Assembly (NCBI RefSeq): GCF_019578655.1
Contig: NC_063260.1
Coordinates: 13,890,001 to 13,954,000 of the forward strand
Direction of reading: 5' to 3'
Source: Ricinus communis
Taxonomy: Eukaryota; Streptophyta; Magnoliopsida; Malpighiales; Euphorbiaceae
DNA: 64,000 nucleotides
Shown here: positions 44,976-56,638 of the stretch, piece after piece
How positions within the stretch are numbered: the first letter of the stretch is position 1
Layout of the letters: every line of letters starts with the position of its first letter
Position numbers and translations under genes: made by a program
The notes under the pieces: model-generated
Seen by the model: only the letters and a program-made list of their open reading frames with translations
Databases searched by the model: none
What the model was told of the DNA's origin: nothing

Positions 44976-47658
44976 TTAGTTTTGAGTATGAGCTCTGCGT
45001 CGTACTATATTCTTTTTATATCTTTGTACAGCAACTACAATGCAGCGCCAGTTCCAGTCCTCGAAACAAAAGAGGCAATTTTTCTCAGATGTAAAATTGT
45101 ACGAACTTGATTACGGGCTAACATGTTGCTTGGATTTGCACTAGCCAGGATTCTTGACTCTCCAGTTCAATAGTCTTACTTCTCTTTCTATGCTGCATGA
45201 GAACTTGATTATGGCTATAATGTTGCAGGGATGTTTGTGCATGGTAAAATGGCGTGCGAAAATATAAATGCAAATGGATTTTGTAATTATAATTATATTG
45301 ATGATCATGGAGCACATAGTTGGAGAAAAGCCATGGCCCCCCAAAGGGTATCAAATGCTGCAACTTGTCTAAAAGTGGAAGCCGATGAAGAATCTAATTT
45401 CATTATTTGAAATACCTAGCCTCCTTCTTGATAGATTCAATTCTTTCAGGTTGTAATTGATCGAGATTGAGTTAAGATATTGTTAGATTCGAATTCATTT
45501 TAAATTCTACTCAGTTTCAATCGAGAAATTCTCAAATTTAATTTGATTTAACTTTATTAATAGATTCTCAAATAATCAAACTAATATATGCATTTGCCAC
45601 CAAACTAAGTTTATTTTGCAAATCTGTCGAATCAAGTTCTATTAACTTTGTTGAAAAAAGTTGTATTAACATTAAATTGGTAAACTTTATCTGAAAGTAG
45701 AAGGGGGCCACTAATTCATATGATCACATCTTAGAATTGCACGATTTTGTAGGTTGCAATTGTCATCAAATGAAGAACGAATTAAGAAAAAAGCTATGTT
45801 TCTAAACTTTAGTATAACTTCAAATATTGTAAGCTGTATGAAATAATTGAACTTGTACTAACTCTTGCTGTCAGGATAAGAGATTAAAGTTTTAAAGTAA
45901 AAATAATCTAGGATCATGGAAGTGACTGGGACAACAGGTGGTGGCTCTTTATCACTTCAACAACTATCATAATTTTCCAATTGAAATCTTAAGTTTCAAT
46001 TGTCCATCACAAACAATTCATAAAATTTCTCTTTCCTAAATACTTTTAACTTATGAGATTTTCAGACAAAATTAAAAATTAATGACAATAGATTTTTTTT
46101 AATTATATTTTCTTTAACGAAAACATCCCTTGAATTATCTTTTCTTTTTTAATAAAAAACACGTAGAGAAATGACTTTTCTTTTAATTTATAAAAGCTTA
46201 ATGGGCCGTGAATTATATGATGTAATAAACTGAAACTGATAATTATCACAAATAAGAATATCAATTAAATAAATCTCTAATTGTCTTTTACGTATTATTG
46301 ACATTAAGCTAATTAAAGTTGATTAAATTAGCTACCAAATTAAATTACTTATCGGGGGTTTGCTTGATAATAAAGATAGTATTGCTGCTGCAACTAACAT
46401 TATGGCAGTTGGGAATTATAGTTGCAACTGTTTGTAATAATTTGTATAAAATAGGCGGAAGATAGTTTGGAGCTTTCATTCTAAAATAATAAGTTGCAGA
46501 AAGGATGTCCCTATAAATTATTCCTACATTTAAACATAATATTATCAGTGAAATATGTTTGGTATATACAAACACACATATATAATTTATATATAATTAT
46601 TAGTTTTAATTTATAAAAAAATGTGTTAATTATTAATAACTAAAATGTAAAATATTTATAAGTAAAAGTTATCAATTGAGTCAATTAAATTGCAAAATAT
46701 TTTAACATATAGAAATTTGGTTTAATTTAATGTAGCATTAAATTATGTTTTTCTTTATAAAAATAATAATAATGCTAAAATAATCAGGTTAAAAAAAGAA
46801 AAGAAAAGAAAAGAAAGAAATTCAATGTCCAAATCAGCTCTTATGAAAAAATGAAACATTGATATTACTTCTGAACTGGATTCTGGCGAACTTTTTAGCT
46901 GAAAAGGGACCATGGAATTGTCCAAGTGTTAGAAAAGAAAAAGGAAAAGGAAAATAAGCCACCCAGTAAGGTTGCAGGCCCTTCTCTGCTGTTGCAGAGC
47001 CGAACTGTCTAAACCACAGCCAATGTTTTGTCGTTTTAACAATCCCTACCGACACGCGTCTCTAGTGGATTGTGAGTATCAAGAATTTTAACATGTTGCA
47101 GTAGTAGTGCTCACTTTGCTTTTCTTTTAGTTTAAGCACAAACAAAGCATACAGGAAAGAAGCTGGATAAACAAGTAAGGATTCTTCTTCTCCTTCTTCT
47201 CTCTCTTCTTATCTTGTTTCCAGTCTCTCGATTGCAACTGTTTTGTCAGTGCATAATCTCAACTGTTGTGGCCTGTAATTAACGGTTATTCTCAACCGCT
47301 AGCAGTTTAATCTTCTATTCTCATGTGCTATATATTAAAAAAAGTATTTTATTTTTTTACTAATTTAAATTCCAATCTCCCATGTCCATAGGATAGAGTG
47401 CAGTCATTTTGATTTTCGGAGAAGGAGATGAGCAAACTCAAGTCTTTTGGGTGAGTTTTGGAAGTGGGTTTTCATTTTTAAGACTTCTGGGATTTTGCTT
47501 TCCATTTCTTTTCCTTTTTGTTGACTAGATAAAAGTATTTGCTTTACTACAACTTATGGTGGCTGAAAAATGAAGACTTTGGGTTTGCAGGTGTAGTTAG
47601 GCAATAACTAAGATGGATTTGCAGTGAATTTGTGGAGATCTGGATCGTAAAAAGAGAT
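44976..47658. other. Intergenic and 5' leader of membrane-protein gene
   Basis: No coding gene. A likely leader exon lies near 47100-47175, with a CT-rich stretch (47190-47225). A probable leader intron may run from about 47175 (ACAAGTAAGG) to an acceptor TTTGCAG ending near 47590, just upstream of the ATG at 47659. These leader boundaries are inferred. Confidence 0.45.
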
Positions 47659-50600
47659 ATGGAGCCTCCAAGGGGTTTTTTGGTTACTTTGTGGAATTTT
47701 ATATGCTTTCTTCCTTTCTTTGCTGGGCTTCTGCTTCTTGGTACTATTAAAGGTTAGTGTTTATTCATTTTGATTCCTTATTTTGGGTTGTTTTCTTCTT
47801 TCTTCTCACGGGTAATTGTTCTCTCACTTAATTTGGCTAACATGCTGTTTAAATAGGTATCTTTATTCGAATGCAATTAGTACTTTATTGTATTGCGATG
47901 ATGCTTTACTTTTAACATGAATGTGAATTTTCTGCGAGGGAGCATTTGTCATTTAATGGTGATATGTATTAGGTTCATGCTTACAAGTTATAATGCGCTT
48001 CTTCAGTTGGCTTATTGACTGCTGACTTTTAAGTTCTAACCAACATAGACTTGGGGTTCTTAACTTCCATTTCCTTGTTATTCCATTGCTGTTCTCTTTT
48101 TCTTTTAGATCCTTTATGGTTGAACTTCTTCTGAGGATGCATTTCATATTTTTCCATGCTTGATATGTCAAACAATATCAATGCTTTGAAGGGCTTGTAT
48201 TTTGAGAAAATAGGAAAGCTTAGCTGTTTGGAAATTCAAATCAGCAAAATGCCCATGACTGAATGTGAACTTATTGAGCGCTAAACCTTTTGTGCAGGTA
48301 TCATTTTCTGCCCATTGGTATGCCTTATCATAGCAGTTGGAAACTCCGCTATAACATTGGGTCTTTGGCCATTACATGTTTTCTGGACATATTATTCGAT
48401 TATGAGGTGCTTTTATTGACCTTAAATTACCCTTTTATGCTTGACACCCTCTACCCCCAATTATTTGTAATTGTAGTGTTCCCTCATTCTCCTACTTTCT
48501 CTAATGGGCAGAGCTAAACAATTAGGGCCAGTTCTGAAGATTGTTCTCTGCATATTGCTAGCAGCCCCTTTGATTCTTTGGCTGGCAGTTGGCATTGTTG
48601 GAAGTATCATAGGCGGGATACTATATGGCTTTCTTTCACCAGTGTTTGCCACTTTTGATGCTGTTGGAGAAGGGAAGAGTAATGTGCTTTACCACTGTTT
48701 TTACGTATGTAACTATGTACTAATGCCATGCCTAATTTCGTGTTTTTACCTGCCGCTTGCCTCCTTTTCTTTTTCCTCAGATATTATCTCTTTTGCTGGT
48801 TCTTTATTTTCACAGGATGGAACTTGGGACACTATTCAAAAGAGTTGCACTATTGTCCGTGATTTTGCAGATTTTTGTTATCATTCTTATTTCTCATATA
48901 TGGATGACCTACAACAGCAACAGCCTCCAGATAGAAAATATTATGAGATCAGGTTTGCTATTTTTTCTTTAAAAGACCTGTTCTTGGTCAGTTTTTATTG
49001 AGTTTATATGTTCCTGTTAGCCAATGAAGCCACTCCCTTACCACAATGTAGTAGTTACGACCACAGTCCTCAAAAGATTTTTCTTAACTGGGAATTTATT
49101 CCACTTATTTGATGGTCAAAGTAATCTTACATTGGAAGTTTCAGATCATATCAGATTCTAGTAAGTTCATGTTTTCATTTTAAAACTTCTTAATTTCTTC
49201 ACTATTTGAGTAATTGGTTACAGTTGCATATTGAAGTCTAGTATTCCTTTTTGTTCTCTTATTATTTGAATTCAATCATTTTTAGAAGTCATATAGAGGT
49301 CCAAAATTTTGATGCTCACAGAGAAGATGGAATGGGCTCATGTCCGAAATGTCAATTGACTGCCACATCTGAATGGTCTGAAGACCTTTTAATTATGAAA
49401 GCTGGAGAAGACAACAGTCTTCTATGTCCTGTATAATTTTGTTGCATTGGGTATTTGATCACAATGATTGGGTACTGTTTTCAAAGTGTCAATGTAACAA
49501 GGTCAGAATTATTGTGAAAGCAATGTTCCTGATGACTGGATGTTCAGAGGGTTCTTTCAGTGAATAGAATGAGATGTCAACTGACATGAGAGCATCATCT
49601 AGTTTCCAGAGTGTCTTAAGTAAAATGCACCTTAATAAAGTGTTCTGCACCAACAGCCAAATCTTTAGAATAACATATTGGCATGCCATTACCTTCTTTT
49701 AAGTTGCAGTTGTAAATAGCTTCCCAAGCAAGAATAAATTAACCCGAAAGAGGAAAGTATTTCAAATTCCTTTCATCTGCAATTCACCTTTATTCACTAA
49801 GGTCATCTTGGCAAGAGCACAATTTTATGACCTGAATGATAAGAAATTACATATCTGTTAACATAGCACTGGATATCTTCTTTTTACAAATATACAACCA
49901 CACCATTTAAGAAACCATAAGAACTGAGGGAAGTCATCTGCAATTTCCAGTCTTGGGCACTCACAAAATAGTAATCAATATATGACATTGTTAGAGAATG
50001 GCACTTGATTGCTTTATAAGTGTTATTATCTTGAGGCAGCAAAGTATATCTGAAGATGTGGATATTGGGATTTATAGCTGGACTATGAAAGCTGAAAAAT
50101 GGAAAATCAATGTTTAGAGAAGAAAACTTTTCCCCAAAAGATAAGCTCTTGCAGTACATAGTTAAGTATGGTTTTGTTATTTCTGTTGGTGGTGAACAAT
50201 GGCTTACCTGCAATCTTTAATCAATATTTTTCAGGTTGCTTTATCTTCCTGGTGCTCTTATTGCTGGTTTACTTGGTTTCATTCTCGACTTTCCACTGAT
50301 CTCATTTATTGCCATCTGCAAAAGCCCATACATGCTCTTTAAGGGATGGCATCGTTTGTTTCATGACCTTATAGGAAGGGAAGGCCCTTTCTTGGAGACA
50401 ATATGTGTACCATTTGCAGGTCTAGCTATTCTTCTCTGGCCATTGGCTGTTGTTGGAGCAGTTTTGGGCTCTATGATATCAAGCATCTTCCTTGGGGCTT
50501 ATGCAGGAGTGATTGTTTATCAGGTCAAAATCTTATATTCATAGTGGCTTTAGTGCTTTTGCTGCAATTTGTTTCTATATAGTCTCTAGACATGAGCAAA

Positions 50601-52491
50601 CATGTGGAAACATCCTACATATTGAATTTTCAAATTGTCATTATGTTTATACTTTTCTCAATAAAATGATACATTACTATATATTGTTGTTTTCCTTTAC
50701 ATATTCTGAAAACAGCTTCTTCATTTCTTTCAGAGTAATTTTAGAAATGAGGTTTTATTGTGAATTTGAATTAAAAATAACACATTGAATAATTTCTTTG
50801 TCGATTTTAACATCCCTAGAGCAAATGTTGTAATGTGATATTTAAGTGCTTAATTTGTTTACCAGTGTATTAACTTTTTGGCTTGAACATGTGTTTGCCT
50901 TGTGAGAACACAAATCTGCAGATGAAGTTAGTTGTATTTGATATCTTTAACCAAGACATCTTTAAAAAAATCAGCTAAGATACAGGGGGATTGCTGTCAA
51001 ATTCCATTATACACGTATTGCTGGAAACATAACTGTTAATCCTGTGTCTCTTGATTGCAGGAGTCCTCATTTTGGTATGGGCTTTGCTATATTGTTGCAT
51101 CATGGGCCCTTTACGATGAATACAGCAATGATACTTTGGACATGCCAGAAGGATCTTGTTTTCCGAGGTTTTGTCTAGTTCACGAATATTTTATGGTTGC
51201 GATATGGGGCTTATAACCTCTGATGAAATTATGTAAATTTCTGATTCAATAGGCCAAAGTACCGAAAGAATGCTGAATTGTCAAAGAGTACATCTCGTGC
51301 GTCCTCTTTTTCGAGGCCTAGTTCGTTTAAATATCGATTAGATCCGCTTCCTCCAATGGTTGATCTGAAACCATTTGAGGTATCAATACTACATTATTCC
51401 ATTGGCCTATGTTGGATGAGATTCTGCATTTTATTTGTTCATTTATTCTTTTATGATACATCAAATTCAGCCATACAGGTCTGATTTCTGAATGCATGCA
51501 CATATAGCTAATAATAGTTTAGCTACTGAATAAAAATGTCTTCACCGTTCAGCTGCTTAATGGGTTATTTAAGGAATGTCAGAAGCATGGAGAGAATTTT
51601 CTTTCTGAAGGACTAATAACAGCCCAAGATATTGAAGATGCTAAGTCTAATAAAGGTGGTACGGTGGTTAACATTGGCTTACCAGCTTATTGTCTTCTTC
51701 AGACACTTCTACGCTCCGCAAAAGCCAATTCTGAGGGCATCTTGTTGAGTAAGTGAATGCTTTTCTCCACAGTGGAGTGTTACCCCTATCCCCGCCATTC
51801 GCCCCAAAAGAAATTTGGTTATTGTTATTTCATTCAGCAGTTTTCAAGTTTCTCAAATATGCTTCATTGGTGCAGGTGATAATCATACTGAGATAACAAG
51901 CTACAACAGACCGAAAGATGCCTTTTTTGATTGGTTTTTTAACCCGTTCCTTGTCATGAAAGATCAGATTAAAGCGCAAAACCTGTCCGAGGAAGAAGAG
52001 AAGTATCTTTGCAAACTAGTACTGTTAAATGATGATTTCATTAAGTTGAAAAGTGCTAGTATTGGTCCAGCACCCGACTCTGAGCGTAAACGAGCTGAAC
52101 TTGATGCATTAGCTCGAAGGTAAAATGCGAAACACATCAGCATCCTTGAGTTCTACTAGTTTAATTTTTTCTGAATTCTTTATTCTGACATGCTGCTTCA
52201 TTTCTCTCGCATGGCCTTTTATTTATTTGACAATTCAGGCTTCGAGGACTTACCAAATCGGTATCAAGGTATCCAACATCAAGAAGGCATTTTCAGAATC
52301 TTGTCAAGACCCTGTCAGAAGATCTGGCCAAGAAGAATGGAGACAGCAGATCAAACAATGGACGGCCTCGAGCAATTGCGAGATCAAAAAGTGCCTTTGC
52401 CCGTTATTTATCTTTTAACAAAAGCAGATCAAGCCACAATGGTTCTGATCAAGCGACTCAACCAGTTGCAAGAGATGTTGAAATTGTATAA
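47659..52491 (+). CDS. Multi-pass membrane protein, At3g27390/At5g40640 type, 10 exons
   Basis: Exons: 47659-47752, 48298-48406, 48512-48704, 48816-48952, 50235-50523, 51061-51167, 51253-51379, 51553-51748, 51876-52119 and 52239-52491. Every junction is GT-AG and the total, 1749 nt, keeps frame, giving 582 residues. It starts MEPPRGFLVTLWNFICFLPF. Hydrophobic segments cluster in residues 10-70 (exons 1-2), 78-115 (exon 3: VLKIVLCILLAAPLILWLAV) and 180-275 (exon 5: GALIAGLLGFILDFPLISFI and LLWPLAVVGAVLGSMISSIF), about 6-8 membrane spans. The C-terminal half (exons 7-10) is hydrophilic, Ser/Arg-rich, presumably cytosolic, and ends VARDVEIV. Length and exon style match the uncharacterised Arabidopsis proteins At3g27390 and At5g40640 (about 590 residues, from memory). 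Biochemical role unknown; I see no enzyme motif. Intron 4 (48953-50234, 1.28 kb) holds no recognisable gene. Confidence 0.9.
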
Positions 52492-53156
52492 TGATGGATG
52501 TTAGTAGTGGAAATAGCAATCTTATTATTATTATTTTTTTCCTGCATCATTTATCTTCTTTGTTGCTGACACCTTGGGAGAAACATGCGAGTCAATATAT
52601 GAAGTCAAATTATGCAATGATATTGCTTGCCTCAATAACTATAACAACATATGTGATACTGATGTGATGATAATTTGGCCTGACTGCCTCGTAACTATAA
52701 TAATTAACCCCCATCTAAGTCTCCTAGTGTCCGCCTCATCCGGTGTTTTATTTATTTATTTATTTTTAACCTAAAGTGTGGATTAATGTTCTTGGAAATG
52801 GTTAGGAATCAGGACTTAGCTACAGGGTGAACAGATTTTAATTGGTTCCAACAAGTTTCAATTTTGACCAAAGAATTAGAATAACAGGGCCCCTGAAATA
52901 CAATTCGAAATTCATAATTTAGTTTTCAACAAGCTGACTAAGTCAAATAATACCTCATATCAAACTGTAAACCTGCCCCAATTCCCCACTATCTCCATTT
53001 CCTCTCTTCACTCCAAGTAACTACCTCTTCCCCATTAACCTGCTCGACTAATAAAGCCGCAACTCCCGACTCCGAAACCCCACTTCATAACTTAGCATAG
53101 CTTTCTCTTTTTCTCTACTTTCAGAACAAGATCGAAGCTTCTCATATACATGCATA
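52492..53156. other. Spacer between membrane-protein gene and ENODL gene
   Basis: 3' flank of the membrane-protein gene, with a TTTATTTATTTATTT run near 52747, then the upstream region of the ENODL gene. No TATA box is obvious. No other gene. Confidence 0.5.
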
Positions 53157-53778
53157 ATGGCTACCTTCAAGCTACTACTGCTCCTCTTCACCATCTTCTC
53201 TTCTCTTCATTACTTTTCTGTTTCTTCCTTCGAATACCAAGTTGGTGGCAACAAAGGTTGGGTTGTTCCTCCTGCTAATGACACCAGAATCTACAATGAC
53301 TGGGCTTCTGAGAACCGCTTCCAAGTTGGCGATAGTATCAGTAAGTTCACTTCCAAACAGACATATAAACCCTCTAAAGAATAAGAAAATGTAACTCTTT
53401 CCATTGTTTTAATTACTTGTATTATGAGCAGGGTTTAGGTATAAGAAGGATTCTGTAATGGAGGTAACGGAAGAAGAGTACAAGAAGTGCAATTCTAGTC
53501 ACCCTACTTTCTTCTCCAACACAGGCAATACTGTGTACAAGCTTGACCATTCGGGACCTTTGTACTTCATTAGTGGAGTTTCTGGGCATTGCCAAAAGGG
53601 ACAGAAGATGGTTGTCAAGGTTATGGCTGCTGAAGAGGATTATTCTTCTCATGGTGGTGGTGGTAATGGCGAAAAATCAGGTGCTTCTCCTTCTGCAATG
53701 ATGCTTCCTTTTGGAGTGTCCAAAGTTGCCTGTCTCCAACTGGTTCTTGCTTATGTTGCTTCTTGCATCTTCTACTAG
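53157..53778 (+). CDS. Early nodulin-like (phytocyanin-like) GPI-anchored protein
   Basis: Exons 53157-53340 and 53432-53778, joined in phase 1, give 176 residues. A signal peptide covers about 1-24 (FKLLLLLFTIFSSL). The plastocyanin-like domain (25-128) has FEYQVGGNKGWVVPP, YNDWASENRFQVGDSIRFRY, KKDSVMEVTEEEYKKC and the C-terminal FISGVSGHCQKGQK. Cys81 and Cys115 form the expected disulfide. The copper-ligand Cys seen in true phytocyanins (C-x-x-P-G-H) is replaced here, and the first ligand His is also absent, so it should not bind copper: the definition of ENODL proteins. Potential N-glycosylation sites are at N41 and N82. A Gly/Ser-rich spacer and a hydrophobic tail (LQLVLAYVASCIF) predict GPI anchoring at the cell surface. 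The family acts in cell-wall and reproductive processes; the specific role is unknown. Confidence 0.92.
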
Positions 53779-54606
53779 TTTATATTTTTCATTTATAATT
53801 TCAGTTGTGGTTTCTGTTACAGGCTTTCTTTGCAGAATTATTGCTACGTACTGTAATGTGTTTGTTCAGTTATTTTATAAATCCTTTTCATTATTGACTA
53901 CCCATATGCTTACATCAATTATTTAAACATTTCATGCTCACTTCAATTACAGTTTAATTACTTTCTGGTATTGAGAGTTATCTTTACATGGTATTTGATG
54001 TTTACTTATAAGCAAAATTGCACCTGAAAAATGATCAACACTAAGAGTGGGCTTAATTAATTGCATAGCAATCTTCATTCAGATCCACATGGAAAGAAAC
54101 ACTATCTTTATCAATATTTTTGAACTTGGTTTTTCTTATATAACATTTAGTGCTCAAGTTTCTTTTCATGCTTAAATGGGTATAAAAGCAAAGTAGAAAT
54201 GCTAATTACCAAGAAGCATAATGTATAGAAAATCTAGCATCATAAATTAGTGAATTAACTCATCTTTCAGAATAAAGTTAGCTGATCAGGTCAAACACAG
54301 TTTTTTTTCTCTATAGAATAACATGAACATTAGAAAAGGGGCAATGACAGTTAAGTTTACCAGCAATTTCTTCTTCTTTTTTTCTTAAAGTTATTTTTTT
54401 TCTTTTTCCTAGATTACATATATAAGAAAATACTGAGGGGAAAATGAAACATATCATTTTAAACAAGATTGAATGGAGAAATTGGGGAAAGCAAGGATGT
54501 AACCGCATTCGTTCCCCGCTGTTAATCTGAAACGAAAGCTTCATACTTTCATTAGCACAATTGTCAAATCACAGTCTTCTTTATAATCTCCAATGCTACC
54601 CAAGTT
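53779..54606. other. Intergenic between ENODL and NOI genes
   Basis: The two genes are convergent; this holds their 3' flanks. No further gene is supported. Confidence 0.6.
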
Positions 54607-55405
54607 TCAGAAACAGCAGAACCACTTCTTCTGCAACAAAAGAATAAAAAAAAAAAAGAATGTCATGAATTTTGACTCTAGAGTCGTCTCGAAGACTATA
54701 ATTTCTAAATCTCAAGTTTTTAATCGAAAAGGAAAAAGAAAAGAAAAAAAAAAAGGTAAGAAGCATCAGGGATTTGTATAAAAAAGAGAGGAGGAATAGA
54801 ATTAATATGAGCATACTGCTGTTGGATCCTGGTAATTGTCATCTGGTTTATGCAGATTATTATTCCTCTGTGAGGCAGCCCCTGCTCCTCCTGCTGCATT
54901 GGATTTTTTCTCATCTCTGGCTTTGCTAAATATTACAGTAAATCCTTCAGCAGATGCAGGATTGTTGACATCCCATTCTCCGAATTTCGGCAAAGGCCGA
55001 CCCTTATCCTGCTGCATCCACAAAAACCGCTACCAACTATCATCACAAATTTCAACTAAATCATTTGAACCCCGTAAGCAATCAATACGAACCCTATGAG
55101 AACGCCTTTTATTTATTTTAACATATTAAATGTGCACAAGATCTGTTACCACCGTTATTACAAAACATATACATGCTTTTAGAATATTAATTTTTTTCGT
55201 TTAATATAGAAACAACATGATGAATGTTAAAGTTCTCCTTAATTAGAAATAACTACGGAAAGAAACAACAGTTGACAAAAGGAATTATATGGGCAATTAT
55301 GAAATGAGTTTTACATAACAGAAACACAATACATGTCGATAGAAAAAAAAAAAAAAGGAGAAGGAAAAGAAGAGAAAAGAGAAAGGAGGATGTTACCGTC
55401 GACAT
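54607..55405 (-). CDS. RIN4/NOI-domain small protein, 3 exons
   Basis: Minus-strand exons 55405-55397 (9 nt: ATGTCGACG), 55011-54817 and 54630-54607 (24 nt) splice at GT-AG sites in phase 0 to give 75 residues starting MSTQDKGRPLPKFGEWDVNN. The NOI motif, PLPKFGEWDVNNPASAEGFT followed by VIFSKARDEKK (residues 10-40), is the module that in RIN4 is cleaved by the AvrRpt2 protease at a PxFGxW site and that binds exocyst and immune components. The C-terminus KKWFCCF carries two cysteines for palmitoylation, tethering the protein to the plasma membrane. The first and last exons are too short to be picked up as open frames, so an automatic annotation would probably mis-end this gene at ...TAVCSY. 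Arabidopsis At5g40645 is of this type (from memory). Confidence 0.88.
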
Positions 55406-56638
55406 GAAAGATTTATTGCGGGGGACTCCTGGTGGAATAAAAAATGTGGATGAAGAAAAGGAAAAAAGATAGAGAGGAAGGAGGGAAGAAAGAAAAGAAA
55501 GGCAATGCCAAAAAGAATGGAGAGAGCGAGTATTAAGGACAATTCTGATAGATTGACGTTAGGACACTAGCGGATGTTAATAATCTATTACCTTTCTTTC
55601 TGTTTTGTTTTTGTTTTAACACCCCAACTATCTATAATAATATAACCTCAATTCCCTCATTTATTTTTTCTATTCTACTCCTCCTTTCTAATTTCATGCA
55701 TTTAAAACAATTAACTGTTCAGTTTAGACACTCAGTTTTAAAAATTACTTAACCAGATATCCTTTCATTTAGGGCTGTATAAAGAGGACATGCAGCATTG
55801 TCAGTCCTCCTAGCTAATTTTGATCATGCATGCACGTTCTATTATTATTTGTTTTTGTATGTAGTTTTATTGGTGCCCTTTGAAGCATAGGGGTGAGACT
55901 ACCCCATGCATAGAAAGACACGTGTCTATGAATAGTTCTCTTCCACCAAATTCCTTTCGGGCAAGTCTAGAATTGTTCAAATGCTCAAGGGTCAGTGTAA
56001 CCTATTTCACAAAATGGTCTGAAAGTGAAGTTTGTTCTCAAAGCTCTATCTGCAGAAGGACGGCATTTTGTATTATTACTAAAGCTTTTAGATTGGATGT
56101 GGACTCGCATAGGAATTGAGCTTAAGTTCTTTCAATTTTTAATGGGCTGGCCGCTAGGCCTTTCACTCACTGATTAAACAGCACAGGCCACACCAAAATT
56201 TGGTTTGGGGCCTTTCCAGTCTCTATTTGCCCACGCCAATACACCAAAAAAGGAAAAAACTATGGTGGCCACACGCCTTAAAATAAATCTAGAAAAAATC
56301 ATTAAACAACGGAAATGACTGCTGTAGGACCAACCAAAAGCGTCTCAGCGAACGACTCATGACTTGCCACGTCATTCGTAACTTTACAAAACCCCAATTG
56401 ATCCACGGCGCCTATTAAAACCCATAAACGTAGACAAGGTTTTAGCCCCACAACACAAATACAGTTCCCCCAACCGCCAATTCCCCAAATTACCCTTCTA
56501 TTTGTCAATTTCGTGACCCAGAAAACCTCGTTCATCTATATTCATCATCAATCAACCAAAAAACAATCATTTATTTCTCTCTCTTAAAAGGAACAAACTT
56601 TTTGGGTTCTTGTTTCTCTCTCTACGAACAAACAGACG
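55406..56638. other. Divergent promoter region between NOI and SDH2
   Basis: Separates two divergent genes. The minus-strand leader of NOI probably includes the purine-rich tract around 55340-55520. A TGGGCT site II-like motif lies at 56143-56148, about 490 bp from the SDH2 start, farther than is usual. The open frame at 55880-56119 has no family character. Confidence 0.5.

Noticed and set aside
48953..50234. Possible nested gene in the 1.28 kb intron 4 of the membrane-protein gene
   Set aside because: Short open frames (49251-49436 and antisense 49884-50213) have no domain character and no consistent splice sites.
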